A stretch of 64,000 bases of DNA, taken from assembly GCF_000182565.1 (NCBI RefSeq), contig NW_015971537.1, positions 709,961 through 773,960 of the forward strand, written 5' to 3'. The position numbers were made by a program, and so were the translations under genes. This DNA comes from Spizellomyces punctatus DAOM BR117 (lineage: Eukaryota > Chytridiomycota > Chytridiomycetes > Spizellomycetales > Spizellomycetaceae). The notes under the pieces are model-generated. The model saw only the letters and a list, made by a program, of their open reading frames with translations. It had not been told where the DNA came from and did not search any database. Every line of letters starts with the position of its first letter. Position 1 is the first letter of the stretch. This document shows, in pieces, positions 44,703 through 57,582 of the stretch.

Positions 44703-47217
44703 CTTTCGCTCTAGCTTGTGCTTTTTAATTGTTGGACATATTGGAGATTGTTTTATGTTTTTTTTTTTATGACTTTATGTTGATCCGTATATACTTATAT
44801 TCTCAATTCATCAATAAATCAATTGCAAAATATAAATTCGTCCTCTTGGAGGAAGTCCGATCCTCGTCTTGTTCAACCACTTGCTGACGAGAGATGGATC
44901 TTGGAAGCATGGCCGAAATGGGAGACAGTGATCGAATGAACTTAATCAGGAACAAAATTCCTTTTTAGTTAACTTTTAGTCCCTGACGTTAGGGATACAA
45001 AATTAACCTAAATCTCGGATTTCGGGTGGAAGTTCCACAAAAAAACTTTTCGGATGCGCCCATTCCTCGCGTGAGGAAAAGCGCGCGGCTTTATTTCTCT
45101 AACTTTAATTTTGCCGACATTGAATTTCATTCGTGGCGTTTGCATCTGAACTCGCGATCGATGTAAACACGTGCTGAAACGGAGATGTGTGAAGTTGGGT
45201 TGGTGTTGGCCCAGGAAGCTGAGGTGCGGATTGGATGATCTATCTGCCAACAGATGTGCACGACATGTACAAGCGATCAATAGTTGTTCGTTTCTGGACG
45301 TAACACTCTGTTGTAGAAAAGAAACAGCCGACGGTTGATGGCCCACGGATGGATCCGGTCACTGATCGCGTTGTATTGCCACTCTAGGACGGAAGACGGA
45401 AATTTAAGCAAGAAAAAGTTTGACGGTCGTTGTTTTGACGTTGCTTTTGTTTTTTTTTGTTTGTTAAACCCCCGTAATCGATGTTGGAGTAGAAATGCGG
45501 CCTTTGTGCGCCCGTGCTTGAATCAACGTGGGACACACCGTCATGTATGGAGGGTTGTTTGCCAACGTGCCGAGAGTGCCGTATTCATGAATACGATCGC
45601 AGAGATTTCCTAGTCCATTCTGGGCCGTCCTGAACGGCGAGCGGTCTAGAAATTTGGAATGAATACAGTGGATTTCAAGTGACAAAAGCGGCCTACTTTG
45701 TTTAGATTCGAAGGAGAACGTTCTGGACCACAGTAGACGCTCTTGGTTTCCCACCGTCTCAACCGGGGTGTGAACCTGCCAGTGTCGTGGGCCAGCGGCG
45801 GAAGCATTGGGAGAGGACTTTGGGTACAGTCGTTTCTGCTCCGGGCGACACATTGGTATCCATCGAATAGCAAAAGCTACTAGATGGATGGAAACTGTTT
45901 AATCCAAGACGAGACTGGGACGATCTCAATAATCAACTTCAGTGGAGTCTTGGGTGTTCCCAAACGATACGGTCGATCGAGTTAACCAAACATGGTGCTA
46001 CGACTCAACATGGTGTGATGAATCACTTACACGCGGTTTTGTTTATCTACTGTACGGAAACTTTGAAGACGGCGGTCTAGTGTTTCTTGAGATGATGATC
46101 ATAGTCAAATTTAAGCCAGGCGACATTATGAAAGAGTGATAGCTAGGTTTGTCGCCTGCCTTCACTTTAACTATGGTCTTGATCTCAGCATACTAAGTCG
46201 CCGTCTCCGAAAGTCTCCGTAGACAATAAGCCCTTGTATATCACACCATGAGTGAAGTCAACCACATGCCAATGTCCGCGTGCAAACTGCCCTAACCCTT
46301 CCTTACAAATATCTTGACATCAGTACCATTTACACGATGGAATTTCGCATATGTTTGACTAGATATCATTTTCATCTGCTCCAGAGGGTATGACTCTACC
46401 GCTTTTGGATTAAGCTTGGGGATGACCTTGAACTTCAATGTCACTCTTCACAATCAACTCTGTGGTGTTTGCTCGCAATTTTGGCAGCTCAGTCTAGTCA
46501 TCTCCAAGAGACAGGAAATCAAGCATCGTCCTGTCTTTGAACGCTTCTTCCCGTATGTCATCAGAGACGAACACACTTACGTAATTTTACGTCTTTTCAC
46601 CGACAGCCTTGCATCTCAGCATCTATCCCATGACATATAGGCTCAACTCTGTAAATTTATGAGAGTCGGAGCCTTCCGCGCATTTTTCAGTTAAGGACAC
46701 TCTGCCGATATTCGAATACACCCATTTCTTTACTGAAGATGATGACAGGAAGGCAGCTGGTTCGGACCTCTCTCGGGATCGAAAGTGGGGGCAGAAAATA
46801 CGCCGTTGTAGTAGTGGAGGCACATCGAAAACCAGGACCAGTTCACAAGAACTCCCTTGTTTGCATCGCCTTTGCATCGCCGAAGCGGCGTTCAAACTCG
46901 ATCGCATGCTGATATGCTGCAATGGCAATGAAAAGGACTTTTTGGTGTACGCAGGATTGGTGGACGAAAGCAGTATCCACTTTTATTCAATACGACCCTG
47001 TCGCAGCAGCCAAGGATCACGCTAGTACCGTGTAATGGCGGGTACCCTCTCCTTCAACCTAACGGCTGATCATTTGAAGGACAGAATGGCAGCGGTAAAT
47101 CCTCCATATCCATGCAAATTGCTAGATGAATTATACTATATGATCAAATAATCTAAAAGACAATACATAGTATAAGCCAATCACTAACCAACAATATCTA
47201 TGTATCACAATTATATT
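44703..47217. other. Long gene-poor region
   Basis: About 2.5 kb. It holds several short frames, including one of 129 codons on the minus strand (45464-45853) and some coding-like text on the plus strand around 46780-47030, but none shows a domain, a good start or an intron-supported extension. It may hide a decayed gene. No repeat recognised. Confidence 0.4.
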
Positions 47218-48339
47218 CTAGCCTACAAATTCCTTCTTACGCTCCACAGCTACCCGTTCAACGCACACCTCCCACAAGATGCTCTCCAACGCAGCCTTCT
47301 TCTCCCCAGTGGCATTCCTGACCTCCTCCGCGACGACCGCTACTCCGGCCTTGCTGGCAGCAGCCAAGACTCTGACAACATCCCACTGCCGAAATTTGAT
47401 TGCATGCCTTATGGCAAAATTGTCCATAGCATCCACATTCGCTCCTTTGGCAATAAGCAACTGGACGACATGAATGTGTCCCCGCATACTGCTCCATCGA
47501 AGTGGGTAATCGTCGGCAGTATGAATGTCCGCGCCATGCTGAAGCAGTATGGCACATATACGTTCGTGACCGTGTTCGCAAGCCCAATTCAGTGCAAAGT
47601 TATCACGTATTTGAATGTTGCATTTGCGTTGAAGAAGGGTGCGGACGAGATCAAGGTGACCTCCGCGTGAGGCATAACATAGAGCATATCCATCTTGTGC
47701 ATCCACATCTGCTCCTGCTTCAATCAACAATTTCGCACATTCCAGGTGCCCGTATTTAGCCGCCATACAAAACGCCGTACTATCCTCCGCAGTAGGATCC
47801 GCACCACCAGCGACCAACTGTCTCACCATCTCTGTATGACCGTATACGCAAGCCTGGATCAACGCCGTATTCACGTCTCGCAAGGACATTAGCGGTAGCA
47901 AACTCTTCATCAGCACTGTTGCGCCATTACTTCCAGCAAAATCGGACGCAACAGACACAAATATGGGATCTGCCAGAGAGAACCTCACGATGGCCACCCC
48001 AATCTTTTCGTTAAACATTCTATCTCCAACTAAACTGTCCCATCTCTCTTTGCGATGGAAGAGGTCGAGGTGCAGTGGTACCAGGGACCGGTATGAATCG
48101 GTTGTAACAAGACGGGAGAGGGAAGTGAGCCGATGACGGTAGAGAAGAGTACATACTTTGACAAAATCGGTGCAGCTATGAAGCTAATAAGACCTCGAGC
48201 CTGAACGTCAACGACAGTGATACGCGACGCACCTAATGTCCCAAAATTTTCGACAAGTGCGTCCCAGCTCACGATTCTGAGCGTACAGATACACAACCTC
48301 TTGGAGTTCTCTCGGGAGACTGAAAATACCTGATGCCAT
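47218..48339 (-). CDS. Ankyrin repeat protein with F-box-like N-terminus
   Basis: Exons 48339-48233, 48183-48157 (27 nt) and 48034-47218 give 316 residues in frame. The N-terminal LPRELQEVVYLYAQNRELG and RTCRKFWDI fit a short F-box-like helix pair, as in many fungal ankyrin proteins; this is an inference. Five or six ankyrin repeats follow (about residues 85-265), with the clear pattern [AL]xxAxxxGHxxxVxxLLxxGAD: GHTEMVRQLVAGGADP, GHLECAKLLIEAGADVDA, GHLDLVRTLLQRKCNIQI, GHERICAILLQHGADI and GHIHVVQLLIAKGANVDA. The last 40 residues are charged helix. Ankyrin arrays bind other proteins; a partner cannot be named. The 27-nt exon is needed to keep frame and is the weakest point; the ankyrin exon itself is certain. 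Confidence 0.75.
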
Positions 48340-48612
48340 ATGGAGATAGCGTCAAGTCGGAGGGCAAGGTCTACGGTGGAATTTTGGGTTTTGGTTTGTT
48401 GGTTTCTGGAAATTTATTTGCGGGTTGAGGCGTTTCACCTTTGACACCTAGAATACACGATTTGATCACAAGCATTGCTGCTCGTCTGGCCTTGCAGAAT
48501 GTGATAGATGCTTCCCAAAAATTGATGATTTATATTCCGGTATAGATGATATGTCCTATGAATGAGGGTCTATACTCGATACACGATACAGTCTTATGCT
48601 AGAGATCTCAAT

Positions 48613-49568
48613 CTAGAGTTCGTCCCTCAGCTCCTGCTTTTCAAGTTCATGACTTGGCAACGTCAGCATTTTGTATCGCAACTTTGCAACATTGGCAAAT
48701 AGACCTAAACGTCCTGTGGGAGGTTGTTTGGGCGTCCAGTTTTCAGGAAAGCGCTCGTGTAAGAGCAGCTCACGAGCTGTCTCAATTGGGATTTTTTGCT
48801 CTTTTCCCCCAAACGTCTTTTAGAGCATCGAGTTAGTTTTACATTTATGCATTAGTGAAAGAGTATCATGCCTACCTCGATCAACAAGACAGCCTCTCCT
48901 GATGCCAGAAGGTACTGCCAAGCACCATATGTTAAGTTTTTGTTAGTTGCTTGGGATTGCCGGTATCGTAGCCGACGAAGTTTAGCCATATCATCATAAT
49001 CGATTGTCTTGCCGTCTTTGCTGAACGCCAAGAGTTGTTCCTACAGGAGATTCTAATAAGATTTATCCTGCAGCGGGTACTGGAGCAAAATGAAATTTCA
49101 ATGTACCACTAGAGTTTCATTCACAGCCGAGTTATCACCGACACCGCTGTCTGACCTCGTCAGCGACGCATCATGTTCAATGAGATTGTGTTCGTTCAAC
49201 ATATCCAGATCCAGAACCTTGCCGCTTGGCGTTTCTCGGCCTGTCATACCCATGGTGATGCTCACCAGGCGGTTGGCTATGCCAGTGTCGATACCAGCTT
49301 TCAAAAGGCCTGATGTGAGGGTGGTGGGGTCAATGTCGCGGCCAGAATGGGGCCTGATGCAAGAAGAATGGCACAACTCAGTTCTCCGCAACTGGGTAAG
49401 CTGGACATGAGGACATACTTACAGAATATCATGATTTGCCAATGCGTTCAAAAGTGGGCAAGGGGACCTTGCATCTGTTTTCCCAGCAGGTTTCCATTGC
49501 GGATGGGCGGTGGTGGACGTCATTGCCAAGAACCCGATACATAGACTGAGGATGGTAAAGCGGACCAT
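48613..49568 (-). CDS. Secreted heme-thiolate (chloro)peroxidase
   Basis: Exons 49568-49423, 49353-49107, 49040-48876 and 48816-48613 give 253 residues. The start is the ATG at 49568; the frame extends upstream without an ATG. A signal peptide covers the first 25 or so residues (MVRFTILSLCIGFLAMTSTT). The chloroperoxidase signature follows: RSPCPLLNALANHDIL with the heme-thiolate Cys37 (the PCP motif), then the acid-base triad EHD at residues 108-110 within NLIEHDASLTRSD. This matches the short group of fungal chloroperoxidases/unspecific peroxygenases, which oxygenate or halogenate organic substrates with H2O2 outside the cell. The length (about 230 mature residues) is right. The PCP-heme ligand and the EHD both remain, so an active enzyme is expected. 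Confidence 0.88.
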
Positions 49569-50204
49569 GCCTTTAAATATTATCAAAATGAAAGAGGTAC
49601 TTGAAACCAAGATAGGCTGATGAGGAAGAAGATGGTAGCCTTTATAACAGAGTCAGAATGAAACACTTGGTCCGTTGGTGTCGAAGATTGCTTTGCTTGT
49701 TTGAGACAGCCCTCTTCCCTTTAAATCCCTGGCGATAAACATTGTCACGGAGCCTGCGACGGACAATGCGCTGGACAATTCACCGCGACTTGGGTTACAT
49801 AACAGGAATTTAGCCGAAACTTTGGATTGACAGTATGCCATACTGCGACTAACCAGCACTTTGCAGATGCGCCGATGCGGCATGCAGAATGCCGCGTATG
49901 CTGACGAAACATGAATCACGTAGATGCTTAGGGCGATGAATGCGGGCAAGGAGCACTCCGCTGATGTGAATACATGATCCGACCGCCTCCGGTCCTGCTG
50001 CAATTGCGTCAACAGATATGTACGTCTTGGGTTACGGGTAATATACGTCCTGTTTATATGGAGTAGAGGGCAAGTGGAGAGCGAGGCATCCTGTTCCCGC
50101 ATATTGCTCTAAAAAAATCACCAAGAACGCGACTACAGAAGTGTTATTTAGAAATCTATTTACACTGGACGTAATAGGCTCAGTAATAGGCATCACATAG
50201 GCCT
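49569..50204. other. Upstream region of the peroxidase
   Basis: Contains an ATG-started minus-strand frame of 149 codons (50102-49653). It shows no domain and a composition unlike the neighbours. It may be spurious. No TATA box found. Confidence 0.35.
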
Positions 50205-50777
50205 TCAACAATCCATCTTGAAATTCACCCCAACTCTAATAACGCCCACAGTCAACTCCCGACTCCATGTATCTTTTCCAGTCCATTCACTTGGCTCTGA
50301 CGATACCCGAGCAGCTGTATTGGTTTTACTTAATCCAGTGATCAAACTATGGGTAGACCTGAGGGACAGTTGCTGAGTGGTCTTTAGAAGGTCTTGGCTG
50401 GGGAAAAAAGCTTTCTCATTGATATTAGGCGCGATTGGCGGATCGGTAGTTTCAGTCACATCGGTTGTACTGCTGTCGTCATTAATTTGGCCCATAGACG
50501 GCTTCACAAGTGACACGAAACGGAATCCGCCGATGCCGCCTATGGTGATAAGGAATGCCCCGGCAATAGTGTTACGACGGTTTTGGCTCCTTTGAACTAA
50601 GCCATGGCCTGTAGGGTTCCCACGAGCTAATAGCATTGGCCGTGCTCGAAGACGCTCTGCACTGTGATTCCGGATGTTCGCGAAACTCGCACTGAAAGGT
50701 AAGCCAATCGTTGAACGGCTTAATTTACGCAATATCAAGTAGTCGACAATACTTCTAACAGAACGCCTTGGGAACAT
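50205..50777 (-). CDS. Small protein with basic N-terminus and one membrane span
   Basis: ATG-started single exon of 190 residues. The N-terminus is rich in Arg and Ser with few acidic residues (MFPRRSVRSIVDYLILRKL) and continues basic for 70 residues, compatible with a mitochondrial presequence. A single hydrophobic span follows (TIAGAFLITIGGIGGF, about residues 70-87). The rest is a Thr/Ser-rich tail of about 100 residues. An inner-membrane protein is plausible but only inferred. The family is not recognised. Confidence 0.5.
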   Translation of the reverse strand: MFPRRSVRSIVDYLILRKLSRSTIGLPFSASFANIRNHSAERLRARPMLLARGNPTGHGLVQRSQNRRNTIAGAFLITIGGIGGFRFVSLVKPSMGQINDDSSTTDVTETTDPPIAPNINEKAFFPSQDLLKTTQQLSLRSTHSLITGLSKTNTAARVSSEPSEWTGKDTWSRELTVGVIRVGVNFKMDC

Positions 50778-51101
50778 GGTTCACTTGCCAAACTATCTCG
50801 TTGCAAATTGCGCTATCCTCCAACTTTTCAGCTCAGGATTACTACGGCAGTTTACTGATTTTATACCACAAGCCATTGTAAGAGGAAAAGCGCCTCTGAA
50901 TTTACTGTCAATGTCATGTATTTCGTTTTGACATATGTGTGTCTTAGTTTTCATTTCGCGTGAACTTTGACATTTCGAGCTACTAATTGCGGCGCATCGT
51001 CCATTATCTGTAATGTATCAAAGTCAATGGCTGTGGGCTACTTATTTCTAGAAAAATATTTCGATGCGGGCAAAAAAAACACCAGCAGACGGACTCCCAA
51101 C
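50778..51101. other. Intergenic, tRNA 3' flank
   Basis: Between the small membrane protein gene and the tRNA. It includes the poly-T stop signal of the tRNA at 51073-51080 on the minus strand (read as A on plus). Confidence 0.5.
51073..51080 (-). terminator. Pol III terminator of tRNA-Gly
   Basis: Eight consecutive T on the minus strand, about 21 nt after the tRNA 3' end. Confidence 0.75.
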
Positions 51102-51172
51102 TGCATTGGCCGAGAATCGAACTCGGGTCTACCGCGTGGCAGGCGGTAATTATGCCACTAAACCACCAATGC
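51102..51172 (-). tRNA. tRNA-Gly (GCC)
   Basis: On the minus strand the 71 nt fold into a full cloverleaf. The acceptor stem is GCATTGG paired with CCAATGC, discriminator A. The D arm holds TTTAGTGGC, the anticodon loop is CTGCCAC with anticodon GCC, and the T arm is CCGAG-TTCGATT-CTCGG. A-box and B-box elements are canonical. There is no intron. The RNA polymerase III stop is an eight-T run about 21 nt downstream. It is a normal, functional-looking glycine tRNA. Confidence 0.95.
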
Positions 51173-51967
51173 CGTTCTCTTTCGGAGGGACGATTGAAAG
51201 AATATATGAAATGGATATGTGCTTGTCCGTCCCGTTTGAATTCTGTTCCTTCAGCCTTATAGACTTCATTCAACTACTATTTGACTCCGTCTAGGTTCCA
51301 TTGTCAATTTCCTCTCCTGCTGTAAATTACTACAAGTCAATTGCCCGCAACGTGACAAGTTGAACCCAACGATAGGATGGAGTCTTTTGGAGGCTGGGAC
51401 GGTGCTTTGCTTGGGTTTTTGCTGAATTGATGGCGGCCAGTGGTTTAGCTACGCGGTTCTATGCCGATTCTGCAAGATATGAGCCCGTTCAAAGCGACCT
51501 CGGACGTGGTGACAACACGTCCCTCTCATAGAATGTTTGACTTCTCGTAGTGATATATTCCAGCATTATAGCGATTGGATTTCCCTTGCCAAAGATGACA
51601 CTTCTAAAAAATAACTTATATTGCAGTTGGACAGGCGTTTCTTCTGTTGGGTAAGCCTATGAAGCACATAGCCAGAGTATCGTCACGTGCGCGGTTGGGG
51701 AATTAGCATTCCAAAGCCAGCTCCAAAGCATCCCACACGCACCATCCTGTCCTTGACGATCGCAAATTCTGATTCCAGACTTCTTCTACAACTTTGCTGG
51801 GCCATTGGCAAGCATTTACGACTCTGAAGTCTGTTGTAGGATCCCTCTTTCTGCGTTGTAGGCGCCTTCACACAGCCATCCGAACCCCAGTTTCTGAATT
51901 TTCCCTTGTTCAAATTGTCCGACTCTGGCAGCATACATAGTATCCTATTGCAGTACCTGCGGAAGTG
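51173..51967. other. Upstream of the BRWD-like gene
   Basis: About 800 bp. A minus-strand ATG frame of 83 codons (51934-51683) with several Cys lies here, divergent from the BRWD-like gene. It could be a very small gene but has no recognised feature. Confidence 0.35.
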
Positions 51968-54900
51968 ATGACTTCCCCTTCGGGGCAGGGGTTGTCTTTT
52001 AGCAGCATCATACTTCCTCGGTTGAAAGCTCAGTTTGAGAATTCTGGACAGGCTTCAAATTCCGTGTCCAAGTCACCCACGAACGCTGCAGCCGCTATTG
52101 AGCGAGGTAAGTCCTTTACAGTCCCCTTGGCTATAATGAACTGGGGCAGGCTCGCCGAGAATAAAACTTTGTCATTTGTCGCATGAAGCCTACCGTCTGA
52201 TATTCCTCCGTATCCGATCTAGATGTACTGTTTTTGGTTGCCCGATTCCTTTCCGGCTCCAAATTAAGACGAACGTTTGATACCCTCCGTGAAGAGTTAA
52301 GTGAATTTGAACCAGGGACACCACCTTCGGAGCAGGAGTTTCTCCTTCCCACCCGAGTGGATTGGACCGGAAGACGGCATCATCAGACCTACGAGGAGCT
52401 GGTACTCTATTACTTGGATTGCTTGTGTAAGATTTGGGAATTGACAAAGTACTTGTACTTGCCGTCTTGATAGGCAAACAAAAATCCCCACATTACCGCC
52501 AGCCATCTTCCTCAACTTATTGAGCGGCTTACCGCAATCGCCGGCCAGACTTCGTGCCACTCATGGCTTGGATCGCAGAAGTCCCTGTTGGGAATAGGAT
52601 TGGGATCGCTATGCACGAACCTCGATGGCGTGCATCGTAAGTCCCCAGATGAGCGACGAAGAGATCAACCACGTGGGTATAAAGTGTAGACAGACCGCGG
52701 CCAAGATTTCATGTGTAGTGACTCTAATGCGTCCTGGTTGTATCATTCAGCACCTTTCCAGATCCGTGATATGGAACTATCTCAACTTCCGCGACCTCGA
52801 GCAGATAAGCCGTTACGCATTTTTTATCGCCGTTTCGAAACGGTATGTCAAAAATTAGTGAAGTTGCCATTTACGATCAGTATCTGATCGCAGAATTCTT
52901 AGATGCTGACAACTCGAGGTCATATGGCCGCCGCGTACAACCTCCTGTGGGACCGCACAGGTACCACCTTTTTTACAGTAAGTAAAAATGACCTATCATG
53001 ACCGTCTTCCGGCTACTGACATTTTCCTGCCAGGGTGGCGATGATAGTTTGGTCAAAGTATGGTGCGCTCAAAGTGGGCTGCTAATGCGAACGCTTCGGG
53101 GTCACGCGACATTCCTGGAAGAAAATGGGCAGCCAGTGGTACGCTTGACGATTTGTGAATTGATTTCAGCATTCGCAATTAATGGATCTTGTGCAGGAGC
53201 ATCATTTTATTGCTGATATGGCGATTAATGAGGAAAATACGATGCTCGCTACGGCTTCATCCGATGGAACAGTCCACGTGTGGAATGTTCAGACCTGGGA
53301 CCCTGTCATCTGTTTGCAGATTGTAGGTTGCATGTCCTAACAGATCGCTATATCTGAAGACTTACTTTGACATTTACCAGCGCAAGAGCATCTCGAGAAT
53401 CATGTTCTCACCATCCCCGGTGGACGATAACCAATGTCTGATAGTAGGGTCTAAAGACGGAAAAACTCGCGTATATAGATGGATACCGCATCGGCAGACT
53501 TTTGATCCCAAGGTACAACAAAACATTCGTCGAATGTTAGCAAACATTTTGCGATCAGCAGTAACCTTTTATGAGGTAGCCCATCATTCTTCAAACTCAT
53601 GATAAGAGGATCGATCAAGTCGACACTCTCGCATTCAACCGAACGGGAACCCGATTTGTTGTCGGAGGAACTGACGGTCTGATCTATCTATACAAGATTA
53701 TACCAAAATCATGGGCACCTATCGATCCGTTTCAACAACAGGCTCTGGCAGAAGATGGTGATGAAAGATTTACTTGCACCTTACTGAGTAGACTGGAGGC
53801 TTCTTCTTTGGATTATCAAGACAAACCGAAGAAACAGACAAATATCTGTGTCAAAGAGCTGAAGTTTAGCCACTCCGGTGATCGCTTCATTTCGGGGTGT
53901 GCGGACGGCACGGCAATGATTTGGCAGCCAGATACCGTGACAAAAGCTTGGATTGGGCAGAAACGTAAGTTTCTCTACCGGCTGTGTTCATCATGCCGAA
54001 TGACAAACTGTTTTCAATAACTGTTACGGCCTCAGTATTGCCAGCGGAGGACCAGCAACGATCCGCGGCCCCCCAGAAAGTACCCGCAGATCGGCAAAAC
54101 CATGATAGTGCAAGTGATGTGACATCAGCAGAGCCTAGCCAGGGAGTCAATGGAGGGCCAAATGTGATGTCAAATGGAGCGCCTAACGGAATTCCATATT
54201 TGGACCCACAATCGGCTCTTGTCAACATATCGATACCGCCCAGCGTCTCCGATAACTCTGAGGCCTCATCAGGAGCACCAGTTGTCATGGATGGCATCCC
54301 TTTAGGCGGGGGTTCTGTCAATATTGGAGTGACCGTGCAGACAAACGAGACACCGATCCCAGTGATACCACCACAGGAGGGTGTTACGGAAGTGGAAGAG
54401 ATACCCGGCATTACTGCTTTGTGTTGGTCTCTTGACGACAGCAGGGTAATTACTATTATGGCCGATCGTTTGGTTCGGGTAAGTCGAATGATTATCCTGC
54501 GAGGAACGTTGTAGTTCCTAATATCCGCGACAACTATGAATGTAGGTGTGGGACTCCTATACTGGCGAGCTCCTACACACTGTGAAGGGTCATACCAATC
54601 CAGCTTGGATCCTGGATTGCCACCCAAAAGACACCCGTGTGGTTCTTAGCGCAGGACACGATGGAAAGCTCATAATCTGGGACATCATCGCTGGCCGGGA
54701 GTTGAAGAGTATGTGTGAGCAGTGGCCACTTCATCATGTATGTATAGCGAAACTAATTAGCACTTTAGGCTTCGAGTTCGACGATGCGCTACTGGAAGCC
54801 TCTTTCTCGCTCGATGGGGATACTATAGCCGCTGTGGATTTGATTGGCCAAACGCATCTGCTTGGCGCTGGCAAAGATTCCTCGGATTATACACGGAATT

Positions 54901-57582
54901 ATGACCAATTCTTTCCGAGCGATTTTACCATGGTGCGATTACAACCCGATGGATCGCTGCTAGATGTGCAGAATAATGTAGCACCTCACCTCGTTCGGCA
55001 AGGAAACTTAGTCGATATCCGACAAAGCCCGTATTTTATCGACTACCCGGCTTTAAGGCACAGGCACAAGCTGGATCGCTCCTTACCCATTGATCATGAC
55101 TATATTGTGGAAGAACGTGAGGTGAAGCTACTGCTTATTGACGAAGAACGACGAAGGTGAGTGGAGAACCTTTGTTATTGGCAGCTGTGCCAGATCTCTG
55201 ACTCACGTTTGATGTCCCAGTGTGCCCTTCGAGCAAGAAAATGCTTGGTAATTGATGATCAGTAACGTCGCCTGCGTCTTTCATTCAACTGCTTATCTTG
55301 CTGAACTATAGGACGGAAGAGAAAAACAAAAAGAGGAGGCGAGCCAGAACAGCAGCGAATACCAGTTGGGAACCAGATCTAGAGCTCTTGGAGGCCCTTA
55401 ATACTCAGGATCCCATAATTCCTCTTCCGCAGTCCAGTGGAGATGAATACACGGGAGAAGAAGAGGAATCGGCAGAAGATAATGATTGGGCCGATGGATC
55501 AGACATTTCTGTGTCCGCCGATGACGATAACTTCGTTGTTGATGACGATGATGATGTCGGAGGAAGCAACATCCGTCGAAAGAGAAAGTCTCCGAAAAAG
55601 GGCAGTGGGGCCGGAAGAAAAAGAAGAAAGCGGCAACGGGCAAGTGACGATGAAGAGGACATGGCGCGGAGTAGTAGACGCAAAGCTCGAGTTAGCTCGT
55701 ACAAGGAAGATGTAAATGACGATGACGATGATTATCTCGCATCGGAGGATGAAGATGACGATGATGACAATAACGATGATGACCATAGGGATGTGCAAAG
55801 GGTTGACAAGGGCAAGCGAGCTGCTAATGCCAAAACGTCCGAACGAAGTAGAAGGGTGAAGGCCACGAAGAAGAAAGCAGTACCGCTTCCAGCTGCCATC
55901 ACTGTCCCAAGTGAATGGGTCTCAATGGTAGAACCCAAAAGGACCCCATATTTGCCACAAATTGGCGATATGGTAGCGTATGTGAAGAAAGGGCACATTC
56001 AATTCCTGGAGCAAGCTGTCGACAAGGGGGTTGCGATACAGTTTGATGTCGACGACAGTCGTCCCGAAGTGGTGTTCGGCGAGGTTGATAAGCTTTCGTT
56101 CTATCCGGGCGATCCCGTGACATGCAGTGTTAGTCTTCATGTGCACGAGGATGAAACCAACAGAGGAAATCTACTTCCTACTCGGAAAACTCTCAAGCCA
56201 GTCTTGAAGGGTGGTCGGAAAGATGTGCTGAAGGTGCACTTCTGGGACCTGGAAGGATGTTCTGATTTCATTATTCTGTTTGACAATTATGTGAATGCCA
56301 TGCACGGATTCTGGAAAGAAGGAGACGAAGTGCTGGCTGATTACTCGGATGGGTTGTACCAGGGTCGGATTGAGAGGGTACTGCACCAGGAAAGCCCGTG
56401 GTGCAAGTTCTTGGTGCGATGGGAGGAGGCACCATTTGATACGGAGGCCATGAGTGCATGGGAATTACACAGACCGGATGCAGATCACGATGAGATACCT
56501 GAAGAGAGACTCAATGGGGAAGGTGCGTAGAATGCGTTCAAGGTAAAATCCACGCACGTCACAGATGATGCTCATTCTCGGAAATAGAAATGTCCCGCAT
56601 CTGTGAAATTCTCCTCGAGTGGAAAAACCGCGATGACATGGCCTTGTTCATTGAAGAGGTACCTTATGAGGATTACCCGACTTACTTGGTGGTGAACCCG
56701 TATCCCATGTTCTTGGACAGAATCATCCAGCGTTTGGGTAACGCTTTCTATAGAAAGGTGGAGGTACGTGTACAACCGGCTTACAGCTGAAGATATATAC
56801 ATGATAATGACCGATGAACCATTTTTGTAGGCTGTAGCGTGGGACGTTGACGTCATGATTCAGAATGCAAAGCGATTCAATGAACAGGGATCAGCACCTT
56901 ACTCCTTTGCGGAGAACATCCTGCCCCAGCTTCGCGACGAGATTATGGGTCCGTATGCGTGATTAGTATAACTCCAGTCTTCGGTATTTATTGATTCGCT
57001 TGCACAGGTGATACACTATCAAGAAACAATCGAAAATGGTCAATATCGTCCGCGCCTTCGACACATGACAAAAAACCACCAAAATTAAAGTTGGTTGTAC
57101 GAGGCTCTGCTGCCTCGGACTCTGACGAATTCAATCTAGATGAAGGTGACCGGGATGTTTTGTTTGGCAGCGTGGGTACCTCAGCAAGTCACATGAAAAC
57201 GCCGAATCAAAAGCGAAAACGTGTAATTGATGATGAGGATGACGACGAGGATGAATATCGTGAATCTGGCGAGGCGGAGGGTAGTGAAGAGGGTAGTGAC
57301 GAGGATGAAGATGCCGTTGGAAGTTCTGAGGAATCCGATGGAGTAGATTATCAAAAACGACCATCTCCCAAACGTAGACGAAGCCAGCTGAATGACGATG
57401 ATTCGGAATATCAGAGGAGTCCCCGGAAACGGAACACTACGCGAACACGTCGCGAGTCCATCAACGATGTGGTTCAATTACCATCCCCTCCCGCGAACGA
57501 TGGGCCCTCAACTGCTAAAAAAGTCCGTGGAAGACGAAAGGCCCGTCGTGTGGAGGACAGCAGTGATAGTGACTGGCCTTGA
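51968..57582 (+). CDS. BRWD/PHIP-like WD40-bromodomain chromatin protein
   Basis: A many-exon gene starting at the ATG at 51968; the first exon (to 52106) joins the second at 52223 by a GTAAGT intron. The N-terminal DVLFLVARFLSGSKLRRTFD and WTGRRHHQTYEEL segments match the start of BRWD/PHIP proteins. A WD40 propeller follows in separate exons (GGDDSLVKVWCAQSGLLMRT, SSDGTVHVWNVQT, AGHDGKLIIWDIIAG, about 53030-54720). Then comes a very acidic/basic stretch (about 55320-55900) and the conserved region starting at PYLPQIGDMVAYVKKGHIQF, the BRWD-specific Tudor-like (CryptoTudor) domain. One bromodomain is read around 56590-56950 (ICEILLEWKNRDDMALF, DVDVMIQNAKRFNE). Animal PHIP/BRWD have two. The C-terminus is acidic and basic with nuclear-signal-like KRKR. 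Role: binding of methylated/acetylated histones, probably as a CRL4 substrate adaptor. Confidence 0.88.

Noticed and set aside
46416-47035. Possible gene on the plus strand between the dehydrogenase and the ankyrin gene
   Set aside because: Some stretches look coding (for example around 46880-47030), but no start, splice sites or domain could be assembled into a model.
55398-55800. Minus-strand frames over the BRWD-like gene
   Set aside because: They are the antisense of acidic GAT/GAC-rich codons and have the matching Ile/Val/Ser or His-rich composition of a shadow.
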